Shown piece by piece: positions 1 to 11,531 of a stretch of DNA of 64,000 nucleotides. Location: assembly GCF_013373865.1 (NCBI RefSeq), contig NC_050475.1, positions 11,428,021 to 11,492,020 of the forward strand. The letters run 5' to 3'. The notes beneath the pieces are model-generated. The model saw only the letters and a program-made list of their open reading frames with translations. It searched no databases and was not told the origin of the DNA. The stretch comes from Monomorium pharaonis (taxonomy: Eukaryota; Arthropoda; Insecta; Hymenoptera; Formicidae). The position numbers and the translations under genes were made by a program. Every line of letters begins with the position of its first letter. The stretch's first letter is position 1.

Positions 1-246
1 ATTTTTGGAAAGTGCATGGATGAAGCTATCCATCAGTATAGAACTCTTTATCCAATTTATTTTCGTCACGCTTGACAACGCCATTCTTTTCGGCCTTATA
101 GGTGTCGGGAATAGGCATTTACCTTACAAGAATACATTTTTGAGAACGTTTTGTATAAAAATACATTTTTGAGGGGGTTTTTTGCGCGGGTATATTTAGC
201 GCTTTTTTTTTATCTTTAAAAAAAAAATTTTTTGTGGAGATTTCAC

Positions 247-303
247 ATTTTGTAGTGACAAGTATCTCATTTCATTATTTTGTAGTGACAAGTATCTCAT
301 TTC
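247..303. repeat. Two-copy tandem repeat, 30-bp period
   Basis: The segment with core tttgtagtgacaagtatctc occurs twice in a row at a 30-base spacing. It is a recent local duplication in otherwise AT-rich sequence. Bases 1-335 show no gene. Confidence 0.85.
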
Positions 304-338
304 TTGTTGCAATATATTCTTAAGACAATTTTAAATTT

Positions 339-740
339 TATGAGTATTTCGGCAAAATTTGCTATAACATCTGACAGCAAGTTGCGATCAACTTAAAATT
401 TTATATACAAGCTTTCTAATGAGGTAGAAGAAAAATTTAATACGAGTAGCCGCGACACAATTGCAAATATTAAGTTAAGTAAACAATTAAAATTGAAAAA
501 TTATGAGTATTTCGGCAAAAGTTGCTGTAGCATCTGACAGCAAGTTGCGATTGACTTAAAATTTCATATACAAGCTTTCTAATGAAACTGCTTTAATTGT
601 TTATTTAACTTAATATTTGCAATTGTGTCGCGGCTGCTCGTATTAAATTTTTCTTCTACTATCATTAGAAAGCTTGTATATAAAAATTTAAGTCGATCGG
701 AACTTGCTGTCAGATGTTACAGCGAATTTTGCCGATATTA
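339..740. repeat. Inverted-repeat (foldback) element
   Basis: A block around 339-487 (core acatctgacagcaagttgcg) is partly repeated in direct orientation at 504-590. It then returns as a reverse complement at about 593-740 (core cttgctgtcagatgtta). The RNA or DNA could form a hairpin of about 145 bp per arm. No ORF is present, so it looks like a non-autonomous palindromic element. Family unknown. Confidence 0.8.
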
Positions 741-825
741 TTGACAATTAAAAAATAAAACAATATAATAATTATGGTTTGTAAATAATTGTATAAATTA
801 AAATATTATATTTTAGTTAAATATA

Positions 826-1544
826 CAAGGTCATTCAGAACAACTTTAGGTCCGTAAAATGACGTATTTCTGACACAATTTTAAGACGATTTTTTCTTTA
901 CCAAAATTTGATTGGAAGCGTAGTTTTTGAGTTATAAGCGAAAATAGTTAGCAAATCACACGTCGAGTACAGAAGGCAGGCAAAAACGGCGTGCCACGAG
1001 CGTAACACGGGCGCGGCTGACTATCCGCGTCAGCTGACGGGTGATAACCACGGCGTAAGTCGCTAACTATTTTATTTTATAACACAAAATTATGCTTTAA
1101 ATAAAATTTTGGTAAAGAAGAGATTGTTTTGGAATTATGTTAGGAATACGTGTTTTTTAAAATCACTGTAATGACCAAAAGTTGTTCCGGATCGCCGGCC
1201 GTCGGACGCTGCAACCAGCTGATTGCTACACGCGATATGTGTGTATGCCGTGTTTGTGTAAAAGAGAGAAGGGGGGCAGACGTTCATACACACGCACGCA
1301 TACACATACTTTCTCTCTCTTTCTGTCTTTCTCTCTTTTACACAAACATGGCCGCGCCCGTGTTACGCTCGTGGCGCGCCGCTTCTGCCTGCCTTCTATA
1401 CTCGACGCGTAATTTGATAACTATTTTGGTTTATAATTCAAAAACTACGCTTTCAATTAAATTTTGGTAAAAGAAAAATCGTCTTAGAATTGTGTTAGGA
1501 ATACGTCATTTTACGGACCTAAAGTTGTTCTGTGAATGACCCTG
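826..1544. mobile_element. Long-TIR MITE with TA target site
   Basis: The ends are CAAGGTCATTCAG on the left and, read from the right, CAGGGTCATTCA, each next to TA. Inverted arms of about 200 bp run inward through a CpG-rich stretch (cgtaacacgggcgcggc and its reverse complement). A third partial copy of the arm lies inside at about 1075-1180, so the element has been rearranged. TA flanks fit the Tc1/mariner group, but no transposase is present. ORFs here (1150-1470) are arms read through, not genes. Confidence 0.75.
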
Positions 1545-1547
1545 TAT

Positions 1548-1568
1548 AAATATATATATACTTATACA

Positions 1569-1639
<71 letters not shown>

Positions 1640-1645
1640 CGGAAA
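1548..1645. repeat. (TA)n microsatellite
   Basis: Nearly uninterrupted TA dinucleotides with a few C interruptions, directly beside the right end of the preceding MITE. Confidence 0.95.
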
Positions 1646-1707
1646 TCAGTTCTTAATAGCCATTATTCTATTCTTGTAAATTTGTAAGAGCCTTTTTATT
1701 ATACAAG

Positions 1708-1939
1708 AGATACAGGCTCCCGAAATTCAAAATTAATACTACAGATACAGGCAAATAAAAGCTAAACGCCGGTTGTCAAGATAACAAATAAATACAATAT
1801 CTTACACGTTTGTCGAGTATTTTTATCAATTGACTATATTATTGTAAGATATTGTATTAATTTATCATCGTCCTTGACGTCCGGCGTTTGGCTCTTAGCT
1901 GTTGTCAGCTCGTATTTGTCTGTATCTGTAGTATTAATT
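1708..1939. repeat. Palindromic element, ~95-bp arms
   Basis: The left arm (1708-1803, with attaatactacagatacagg and cgccggttgtcaag) matches the reverse complement of the right arm (1844-1939, with cttgacgtccggcg and ctgtatctgtagtattaat). A 40-base loop separates them. It is a hairpin MITE of unknown family. The short ORF at 1888-2103 starts inside the right arm and is not credible. Confidence 0.8.
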
Positions 1940-2407
1940 TTATTAATATTACGGAATTACAAATTTTATCAAATACGTACTCGAACTGTAACACAACTGA
2001 GAATGTGTTGATAAATTTATTAATCTTGGTACTTGCAATCACTTATTATAACTTACTATTACTGTACGTGTGTACCAGTGTGTACATACTGTTCTGTAAT
2101 TAGCTGTGATCTGCTGTGATTTACTGTATGACGTCATGTTGAATTTTAGGTACGTTTATATTTTCTCACGTCATACTTCTAGATGGCGTTACTAATGGTG
2201 GGTCACAAGACAATGGGAGTTTGACGACTTTGGTATTGATTAGACATTGAAATTTAATATGGCGAACTCAAGATTAGCGTTTTTATGCCAAAAGATTTAA
2301 ATGTTTTCTTGAAAAATTAATAGAAATGAGTATTATTTTGTAAAATATGAGAATATTTTCGGTTCACAATCTTTAATTAATAAAAAATTTGTATAAATGT
2401 AAAGGGT

Positions 2408-2530
2408 GTCCCAGAATAACTGCATGTGTACCAGAATATTCTTGGTGCCAAATGAAGCAACTTTTGTCTACCAAAATTCAATCCGAATGATAGTTTTTAA
2501 GTGAGAGCTGTTTCAAAATATCCAGTTAGC
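2408..2530 (+). repeat. Left copy of a ~130-bp inverted repeat (pair with 9610-9741)
   Basis: It begins gtcccagaataactgcatgt and continues with ttcttggtgccaaa and taccaaaattcaatccgaat. The same order of motifs is found, reverse complemented, ending at 9741. The two could be the terminal inverted repeats of one 7.3-kb composite (2408-9741), or two MITE halves. The internal motif (accaaaatt, tagttttt) is shared with the element at 826-1544, so the two families are related. Confidence 0.7.
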
Positions 2531-3147
2531 ACATCAGTTTGGCCGCCAGCCAGGAGTGATACGCGGCGCACGCCTGATGTTAAATATTACGCGAATTATC
2601 GGTTAATTTTTTTTATTTCACTAAAGATTTTGTTATGCAACAGTAAGTTTTAAAATAAATCATTATTTTTAATAAAACTATTATGTTACGAAAGACTTTC
2701 TTATCAATGTTACTGAAAGAAAAGTATGTAGTACGTTGTTTTATTTTTTAATAGTATAAAAAATGTTCCATTTAATATAAAAGTTTAAAAATTGTATTAA
2801 TTAAGAAATAATTTTGTATTCACTTCAGCATTACAGTGCTAAGAAGGGGACTTGATTTACAATTTTTTTCTCACATACCCCTTCATCCATTTATTTAACT
2901 ATCCATCTATCCTAACTGATATGTCGCATGGCTTTATTCATATTGTGCGGAGGAGTATCAATTTCTCCGGTAGCGAGATGTGCGAATTAAGTAATTCGAA
3001 GTTCGAAGGACCAGAGGGAGGGTATCGAGGTCTTTTTCAATGCGAAAAAGCGATGCGAAATAAACGAAAGGCGACTCTCCTTCCGGCACGTGTCTTGGCT
3101 TCTTGTGGCGATGTTCTCGATGTGGAAATGAGGCAGGCAGCAAGCAA

Positions 3148-3235
3148 CCATGTAAAGCAAGGCAGGTAGTAATCAAGTGTGTAAAGCAAGACAGGCAAGC
3201 AATGAAGCGGGTAAAGTAAGGCAGTCAGTACGGGA
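3148..3235. repeat. Short tandem repeat, ~3 copies of a ~30-bp unit
   Basis: The unit gtaaagcaaggcaggnagnaa recurs three times with mismatches. It lies in a moderately GC-rich stretch (2950-3390) that has ORFs on both strands but no recognisable protein. The rest of 2530-3740 shows nothing else I can name. Confidence 0.6.
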
Positions 3236-3745
3236 TTCGTGTACTTAATTATATTGCTTGCGATGTATTCTCGAGGACGATCCGGCGATGAGTGCTTGTG
3301 CCGAGCCGGCCCTGCAACGTGTTGCGATGTTTTCTGCTTTCAGCAATTGCTACCATCGGTGGATGAGCGACGGCAGCACTGATCAGTGAGTCGCATGATA
3401 TATTAATATCAGCTTTGATCGCAATCCATCGACGTTTCGCGCGAGGCGCAATTAATAGATAATAAACTAAACTACATCAATTTAATACTACGCGATATTA
3501 TAATTTCCAAAATACAAATAGATTTAACCAAGCAATGATTATCGATATAGCAAACAAAATAATGATAGAGAAAGAGAACGAGAATTAAGCTAATAATTAT
3601 ATACAATATGTACGAAGGCGATACGCTGAACATATTATATAACATATTAAATCTTATTGTTCCGCTATAATCCTACATTATTTCTATCGTAAGAATTCTA
3701 CTTATAATAATAAACTTTATTAAACTCTTCAGCATCTTATGGCCA

Positions 3746-3746
<1 letters not shown>

Positions 3747-3796
<50 letters not shown>
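3747..3796. repeat. (GA)n microsatellite
   Basis: About 25 perfect AG dinucleotides. The ORF at 3739-3987 begins in this array and is an artefact. Confidence 0.95.
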
Positions 3797-3800
<4 letters not shown>

Positions 3801-3819
3801 CTATATAAAATATAATATA

Positions 3820-6430
3820 ATTCTATCTAAACATTTTTCTTGCACTATCTTTCTATCGCTACTTAGTTTACAATCTTCTTTCTTTCAACCTATAACTGTA
3901 CACCTTTGTAACTTTTCTCTCTTACTTTATTTACTAATCTTTCTACAAAAACCTTTCTTTTTTTTCTTTTCTTCTCTCTTCCCCTAAACATTTCTTTCGC
4001 CTTTTTCTACTAAAAATTATTTCTATAAATTCTTAGTTCTAAATTCCGTACCTTGTTAATTGCCTTTTTTTCTTTTCTTAGCATGTTTATTATAACATAA
4101 CATATCCTATTGTACTAATCACAAAAGTTCTACCTATATTACACTCTAATCAAATCTCATCGTTCTTCTTTTATCTATTATTCCATCTTTTCTCTGTTTA
4201 CAATTTCTTACTATTTATACTATATTCGTCTAACCTTTCTATCTAAGCTTTTTTATCTACGTTCTATTATCTTTACACCTCCTCTTGTGACCTTATCTTC
4301 TCTTAACCCTTTGAGTCACAGCGGCACTCTGGAGTCTTACTTTTTTCAAATTATTTTTTTAATTATTTAGGGCACTAAAGCCTGAATTTTTTTTCTGTTT
4401 TTTGGATTTTGATCTCATCAATATTTTTGTTAACACTAAAGTGCATGTTATTTTCATGAATTATTTATAAAATTGTTTATATTGTTAATTAACAGCAATT
4501 TTTTTACAGTAAAAATTTATGTCAGAACGAACATTACGTAATATTGATGTGAGAATTGTAATCTAGGGATTTGCTGATTATGAATCCGATATCAGAATTT
4601 TAAAATAAAAAATCGCGGACCGAAAATATTTTAATTTATTTAGATAAAATTTATAATAAAAAGGTTTTGGGGTTGCTGATTACAAATCTGACATCAGAAT
4701 TTTAAAATTAAAAATGGCGGATCTAACATGGCGGATTAACAATTTTTTAAATTTTGTATATTTAATAATATTTTTAATTTGGGGATGTATGGGGTAATAA
4801 CTACAAACCTTACATCAGTGTTCAATTTATTAATTTATACTATTATAAAGGACGGTGTTAAAAAGGGTTTTAAAAAAGGTCAATTTTTGCCCACATGCAA
4901 CCTATATGAACTTTATTTTTTCATTCTATGAGTCACATGTGTTGTAAAAACAATAGTTATAAATGTTTATTATAGTTGGAACATTTTAGAATTCAGATTT
5001 AGAGCAACAAAGTGGTTTGTATTGAAATAAACATAGTGTGTTGCGTGAAGATCAACGACACCGCGGTTTGTCACATCTGCATTACTTAACGACTCAAAAC
5101 TGCCTCTTTATGTATATACAAGTATCTAGGTATCATCTAGGTGTTATCTAGATATTGTTTTGGAAATTCTTAAAAACTAATATACAATGATCTTGAAAAA
5201 ATTAAAAAAAAAAACATTTAACGTGCTATATTAGGTCTGCCATTTTGAGTTTTGAATATTTTTAATCAGATTCGTAATCAGGAACCCAAAGAATCTTTAT
5301 ACATCAAATTTTAACAAAAGCAATAAATTTGGAAATTTTATGATTTTCCATGTTGCTCTCGTGTCCTTGTACCTTCTTTTAATCTTTCATTCGTCTGGTT
5401 TCACACTTCTTAATTCTTCTAATATACAACTTAAAATTTTTTGTCTTTTTACATTTTTGTGAGCTGCTTTCCAATCCATCCGTAAAGAGGGAAAAACCTT
5501 TTACTTTTCTCTCCTTCTCTGCACAGTATGGATCAAAATAAATAATGACTATTGTTTCTCTACTTTGATATTTTCTCTTGTCTCTTTTCTCTTCTACAAT
5601 TCTGTTTTATCCAATAGTTTTACCAAGCTGATTTTCCTTCTTTCTTACCTATAATGTTTCTTATTCGCTTTTCTTCTCCTTTTTTCCTAATTATATATTT
5701 CACAATTCCATTGCCTTTTCAGATTTCAAAATCTATTTCTTTTCCTTTCTTTATTATCTTTATCTTGCTTTTGGTCCAGAAAGTTTTTTAGTTTACTCTT
5801 CTTCTTTAATTGATTCTCTCTTGTGACTTTTTTTTCGCCTCTTTAAAATCCTTTATATTTTCCTCTTTTCTTTTGCACAACTTCTATTTTACCAGATCTT
5901 GTAATCTGTTTCTTTTCTTTCCTGTACGTTTATCTTTATTCTTGCTTTCTGGATCGTCTTCTATAATTTTTTCCAGAATTCTATTGCGTCGTTACCTAGA
6001 GTTTCTATTCATTTGCCTTTTCCGCTTTTCCTCGTGTATACGCTCTGCTTCGTCGTTCTCTTCTATTCTTGATCCCTTTTCTGCAATCCTTTCCTTCTTC
6101 TCTTCTGTCTGCTTTTTAATTTCATCGTCTAGAGGCTGCGATCTGAGTCCACTCTTTTCTTTAATCTTATACAAACAATTTTATTTACTATTACATATCT
6201 TACATATTCTATAATATATTACCTCTTTTTCTTATTTACGTATATTCTTGTCCTTTCTTTTTTATCTAATTATCTCTCTAAATTTTATGAACATAACTTA
6301 CTTCTTGCTTACTTCTATATTCTCTAGCCTTATCCTATTTTTCTTTTCAGTTTTCCTTAACTTACCTTTTTACCTTACTTCTCAATAAACATCGATATCT
6401 TGTAGAAATTGAAAAGACATTGCGACGTTA
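3820..6430 (-). mobile_element. Pyrimidine-rich (minus purine-rich) retroelement remnant
   Basis: The + strand is almost all T and C for long stretches, so the minus strand is A/G-rich. Read in minus it gives lysine/glutamate-rich fragments (for example 5992-6174, with KKQTEEKKERIAEKG). This resembles the charged gag or ORF1 regions of degenerate insect retroelements. An AT-rich insert (about 4305-5340) containing the ATGGCGGA-type dispersed repeat splits it. It lies directly downstream, in minus orientation, of a TGGCGCCCAA site at 6481-6494 that looks like a tRNA-Lys primer site. I infer 5' LTR, primer site, then decayed gag. No enzyme domain is visible. Confidence 0.35.
4540..5310. repeat. 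Dispersed AT-rich repeat with 'atggcgga' motif
   Basis: Units of the form 'gattayraatcygayatcag - aattttaaaat - aaaatggcgga' occur at about 4560-4620 and 4670-4735. An inverted copy is near 5230-5300. Similar units appear at 19410-19460, 20345-20420 and 21480-21690 in both orientations. No coding capacity. Confidence 0.6.
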
Positions 6431-6480
6431 CTTTTTTCGCGTCTACAACTTCGTCGTGCTCGTTACTTCCTTACTATAAG

Positions 6481-8068
6481 TTGGGCGCCAGGCGCGGAAT
6501 CCGCGCCGCACAAAAATCGCAAAACTCTCGGTACTTCGCACGACGGCCGAATGCCGGCTAGCCCGCCTCCACAAAATGGCAGAGGGGCGAGGTTCTTTCT
6601 CGGTACGCGGAATAGGAGAGGAGAGGTCTCGCGTGAATAACTAGATCGAATTAATAAGAATAATAATTGTATATTAAGAATAGAGATATCGACAATTCCA
6701 GAGCACAAATATATGGTCGTTCGACATTACATTACACGACTGTCGCATACTCGACGTGAGATTGACACGTCTCTAATACTGCTCTCGATTAGTAATAGGC
6801 TAGTATAGCTAATAGGCTATACGCAAAGATTTTACAATACAACACGATGATTACAGCACGCGGGCTTTACAGCGGACGGAATAGGCTTCGACTAAATGCG
6901 CGTATTCTTCGTAGGTATTTTCTCCTACGGAGGCTCGTCTCGGTAACGCGTACATAGCTCGCACTCTCGGTATGCGGCAAGTGAATCCCGGTGATTTCAA
7001 TTTACGCACTATCCCGTCGCGAGACTTTACACAAATACAGAGATTGACTGTCGGCTCGACATACTCCCCGAGGGAGGAGACAATAGGTGCAATAAGTAAT
7101 CTATACGAGGCGGAGATCGACACGGCCCTGCTACGCGGTGACTCGACTCTCGGTATCCCGAATATAATTATCTCACCCACCGAACGCTCGGTAGGGTACT
7201 TCGTCTTACGAAATGCCGGGCCGGCCGTCTCCGCCCTTACCGCGTGGTCGAAGTGGTGGCCTTACAGGTGTAGACGTCGTCGAGGACCGTGGAACCGCTC
7301 AGTAGCTTGTCTCGCCGAACAGTGACGAACCATGAGCGGTCGGGGGCGCCGCGGACGCCGGCAGCGGCCCGCGCATCGATCGCGCTTCGATTCGCGCACA
7401 CTGATCGCTAGTCGATGGGGGGTCCTACGCCAGTCCTGCAGGATCTCAGCGTCCGAGAGCGCCTCTGGTCGCGACGACGCGCCATTTGAAAGATGCGGAT
7501 TGTATGCCTCGATGTCCTTTCTTGCCGTATCGGCGGCTGCTGGGCCGGCTCGGGGTTGATCAGGCCCCGTCCGGCTGATTCCTTGAGGTCTTGGCGACCG
7601 CTTCGGCTGGGGGTCTCCTCCACCCTGGTCGTCGGGTGTAATGGCGCATGCTCTTTCCCCGGCGTTGTCCCCGGCTGCACCGGACTGTTGCTTCTTCCTC
7701 TACAATAAGACACAGCGGCAGTGTTTGTCTTTCGACTTTCCTACGTACCTCGGTACTGTACGCGAATACTTGCCCTTAATCGCTGTCCTCCGGCTGTCCG
7801 GGGTCCCGCCGCTCGATGGTCTATGCTTCTTATTAACCTTCTCTCGACGGCTGCTCCATTAATCACAAATGATCATCTTGGCACACCACTTCTCCCGCGG
7901 ATCGCGACTTCCGCTTGGCAGATACCTACGTGTCTTAGCAACTAAGAAAAATTATTATTCGGAAAAGGAGAGGCCGCTTTTCCCCTCGGGGTAACGAGCG
8001 GCCTCAAATGACCTTTCCCGGTCGGGCCATTTGGCCCTTGTGACTGACGAAAAACGTCACGTCACAAT
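6481..8068 (-). mobile_element. Probable LTR plus primer-binding site of a gypsy-type element
   Basis: On the minus strand the block would start TGTGACGTGACGTTTT (ending at 8068) and stop just before TGGCGCCCAACTT (6481-6494). The latter is a good match to a tRNA-Lys primer site. It is CpG-rich against an AT-rich background and has no consistent ORF; the many short ORFs at 6851-7945 on both strands overlap without domains. The inner LTR end is not clear and no second LTR was found, so the size (about 1.6 kb) is an inference. It could instead be a host CpG island. Confidence 0.35.
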
Positions 8069-8280
8069 ATATTCAAGATGTCTTCAAGACATTTCCAAAA
8101 GATATCTAAAAGATATCTAAGAAGATTTTATTGAAGATATCTTCATAGAATTTCTAAAAGATACCCAAAAGACATCTAAAAGACATCTTAAAGTTTTCTT
8201 ATTAAAAGTTTTCGAATTAGACATGTCAAAGATATCTAAATGAAAGATCTATACAAGATATCTTAACCTTTTCCTGGCCA
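8069..8280. repeat. 'aagatatct' monomer array
   Basis: Short imperfect units such as aaaagatatctaa and agacatctaaaagacatct are repeated about ten times in both orientations. The same motif fills the element at 19534-20341, so this looks like a fragment of that family. Bases 8281-8526 are AT-rich with no feature. Confidence 0.55.
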
Positions 8281-8526
8281 GAAGCCTAACACTAGGCTTA
8301 TAATTAAATTTCCTGAAACTATATATTCATTTAGCTAAAATTACTGATTTTATCATAATATATGTATATGCATTTATTTTGAAATAAATTGATATGTTAC
8401 TTTAATGACACTTTATATATTGTCTCATACTTCACAAAGTGCGCCATAATTATATTTATATATATATATTTTTTAACACATTTTTATTGCAAATGACGCT
8501 AAACAATCATTTTAACAATAAATAAT

Positions 8527-9445
8527 TGTAACCACCGTTTTTCGCGCGGAGTTAGCTTGTCGGGAATGGGTCTAGGGCGAAAAAGGTTTAGAGACAGCAA
8601 AACGCCAAAATTTCGGTTAACGACAAAGATTATATTTACTATTTAATGTTACATGTGTGTCGCGCTATTTACAACGATATTAATAGTACAGAGTAACTTG
8701 GTTCCGCGCTATGTACGATATTTACATGCACCGGTGGCGTAACGCGTGTTGGTCGGCCGATCAGCTCAGCTGTTCGACTTGGCGAGGCCCGCGGTGCACG
8801 CGGTGAGACGGGCAGTGTACGTCTCGATGCTCGGAGTTTCGGAGACCGGCGAGCGCGCGCGGCGCTGGTGTCTTGCGTTCCCAGTGGTTTTGCCGAAATT
8901 CTCCGAGATTTCGCGAAGCGGTGGTCGGTTTTCTGGCGTCGGCCCCAAGAAAGCTCGGGAGGAGAACACTCTCTGTCGGTTGGAGTTTAGGCTGGAATTT
9001 CGGTTAGCGGCCGAGAGTTCTTGGCGAAGGCAGAGAAATTTCTACCCTCGGCTTGCTAGCCGATGGAAGAAGGAAGATTGAGCTAAGCCGAGAATTCTTA
9101 GCGATAACGGAGAATACTTCACCGTGGGTCGTTGCTCGTGTGTTTTGGCTTCTCGGCGGAATCGGTTCGGACGGAATACGAGAAGTGATTCTGCTGCTGC
9201 CGGTGCTGACTTATATACCGTTCTCGGCAGCAGCTCGGGAACTCTCGTCGGTCCTTGATCCCCTCTTGATTCAGCCCTCGGATCAGGATGCTGGCTTGGG
9301 AGAGGAATATGTGTGCCGTCGAGACACGCGTTATCTCGACGGCGTGGAAGACCTTATGACGGGCGCGTTGCCTGTTGTTCGGCTCGGTGGCTGGTCGGCC
9401 GGGCCGCGCGGTCGCTGTCAGCCGCTAGGAACGTAGTTTGTTACA
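8527..9445 (-). mobile_element. Solo LTR with 4-bp target duplication (TAAT)
   Basis: The block runs TGTAAC...GTTACA, the inverted ends expected of an LTR. It is flanked on both sides by TAAT (8523-8526 and 9446-9449), a 4-bp target duplication. A good TATA box in minus orientation (ggtatataag, around 9205-9216) suggests the LTR is read on the minus strand. It is CpG-rich. ORFs on both strands (8746-9436) have no domain. With no internal region, it is best explained by recombination between the two LTRs of a gypsy-class element. Confidence 0.75.
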
Positions 9446-9609
9446 TAATAATATAAAGTTCAAGTACAACAAAAAAATAATCACTTTTTTTGAACTGAAA
9501 GTCTAATCATATTAGGCGCTAGAATGATGTCATTTTCTTCGTAGTTCATCTCACTGACAAGGATAAAAATGTTTTAGTATTAAAATTTAAAATATTTTGA
9601 ATATTTTGA

Positions 9610-9741
9610 ATATTTTGGATATTTTGAAAAACATCTTTTATTTAAAAATTATCATTCGGATTAAGTTTTGGTAAAGACGAAAGTTGTTTTGTTTGGCACC
9701 AAGAATTTTCTGGTTTACTTCACATGCGGTTATTCTGGGAC
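9610..9741 (-). repeat. Right copy of the inverted repeat paired with 2408-2530
   Basis: Reverse complement of the left copy: it ends ...gttattctgggac and contains ttggcaccaagaatttt and ttaagttttggtaaag. It abuts the next element at 9750. Confidence 0.7.
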
Positions 9742-9749
9742 ATTCTGAA

Positions 9750-10448
9750 GGAGAAATACGAGCATTATTCATTTATTAATAAGAACATAGCCGGGATTAA
9801 GGTGAACGTAAAAGTCTACTATGCTTTTTGAATATCTTCCATCACAGCCGAGATATTAGTTTTTCAAATTGTACAAATGGGAGCGCGTCGAGGGAAGCGC
9901 CGAGACGTTCGAACTATAGCACGGCTTACTATGTCAAGTATAGGCTTCCTGGAGGGGGGGGAGCTGCGCGGCGAAACCATAGAGATATAAGAATAGAGCG
10001 CGTGAATTGTATACTAGCATATAAGTCGCTGCGATAGAGAGATAGAAAGAGAAAGCTAGAATAAAGGCCTTCTCTTTGTCTAACTTCAAAACAGTACAGT
10101 AGCACATGCAGATTGTACAAGGATGGAAGAGCCTTTATACTCGGCTCTCTCTTTTTATCCCTCTATCGCTTTTTCAGCTCTTTTACGTACTGTATTCTTA
10201 TATCTCTATGAGCGAAACACGAGCAACACCTTTCCCTCTCCGCCCGAGCTGGCAGTCAATGCTTAACAGTGGGTTGTGCTATAGTTCGAGCGGCTCGGCG
10301 CTACCTTCGACGCGCTCTCATTTGTACAATTTGAAAAATTAATATTTCAGCTATCATGGGAGATATTCAAAAAGTATAATGGACTTTTACATTTACCTCG
10401 ATCCTATCTATCTTTCTATTAAAAAATGGACATTGCTCGCATTTCTCC
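9750..10448. mobile_element. Long-TIR MITE (family A)
   Basis: The outer ends ggagaaatacgagca and tgctcgcatttctcc are inverted. The arms match for about 180 bp, including ttcaaattgtacaaatg and gcgcgtcgagg. The middle is a second, looser hairpin (10055-10200). The same arm motifs recur in the element at 58705-59090 (ttgaaaaattaatacctcg, cataaaagtcc), so both belong to one family. No transposase. Confidence 0.75.
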
Positions 10449-11531
10449 GTATATATTTAGGCTGTTAGCCAAAATATATACGGTCGGCACCGTAATATTT
10501 AAAGATGATTGGTTTTATTTTATTAGTAATCGATGTAAATATTTTTTACAGAAGAAGAAAGATTTTGTAAAGAAATTTTTTTTACAAATCGCATAAATGT
10601 ATCCGGTTGAAGTTATATTGACACCGGTCTGTAATCTTTAATCTATAGTATAATTTGTATAAATACCGTTTTTTATATCAAAAAATCAAATGCATAACAC
10701 TTATTAGAGAAAATCGAGTAATTATGATATTTTTGAAGTTAGATTACTGAAGATATACATCTTCAGTATTGTAAAATTTATTATATTTTGAAATATTATA
10801 CAGAAAAGAACTAAAATATTTTTATATTCTAGTAAATAATATTTATTCTTATTGATTAAAAAAAAATCTATTTTTTGACTTAAAAACGCCATCTTGATTT
10901 CGCCACATTGAATTTCAATGTCTAACGGATATTGTGTTTTAGTATATTTATCTATGTTACCTGATCCAGAGTTTTAACTTGTTTGAAAAGCAACTTTATA
11001 AAAAAGAGATTTAAAAAGAATAATTTTTTCAAAATTTTTCTCTGAAAATAATTATCAAAAAATATTGTTTTGTTAATTGAAAAAAACTGACATTAGATTA
11101 AAAAAAAACAGACCTGAAAACTGTAGGATACCAATTTTTATTTTAAAATGTCTCGACATTTTCAATAAAAATTATTTATCCGAAAATTTAAGAAAAATTG
11201 TGGCCTTCCCAGCGAAAATAAAAAGCTATTTGTGGTTACTGACGTTTACTGTTTATACAAATGGATGATTTGCTTTAAAAAATACTATTTTAGGGATATT
11301 TTTAATTGGTCTTTTGATTTTCAGCGTTAATTTTTACATACGATTCTCAGAAAAGTAAATACAGTTACTAAAAGAGAAATATTTTAAAGATAAGATAATT
11401 ATTTTCCATATTATTTATCTTAGAGCTTTATTTATTCGCAATTGTCTTCTAATGTTTTTTAGAATAAATAGGGTTAAATGTGTTTTCTTCATATAATACT
11501 CTATAAAGGTTAAAAATTAGAGTTGAAAATA
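10449..11531. other. AT-rich stretch, no gene seen
   Basis: Low-complexity AT-rich sequence. Around 10885-10935 lies an inverted, diverged copy of 2245-2290 (core gacattgaaattcaat with atggcg). ORF 11077-11268 has no recognisable content. Confidence 0.6.

Noticed and set aside
4304..5100. A second piggyBac-type MITE starting TTAACCCTTTGAGTC
   Set aside because: The supposed right end (gactcaaaa near 5092) does not mirror the left beyond a few bases and lacks a matching TTAA.
6463..7713. Several short ORFs on both strands of the CpG-rich block
   Set aside because: They overlap, lack domains, and fit the expected behaviour of a GC-rich LTR or leader.
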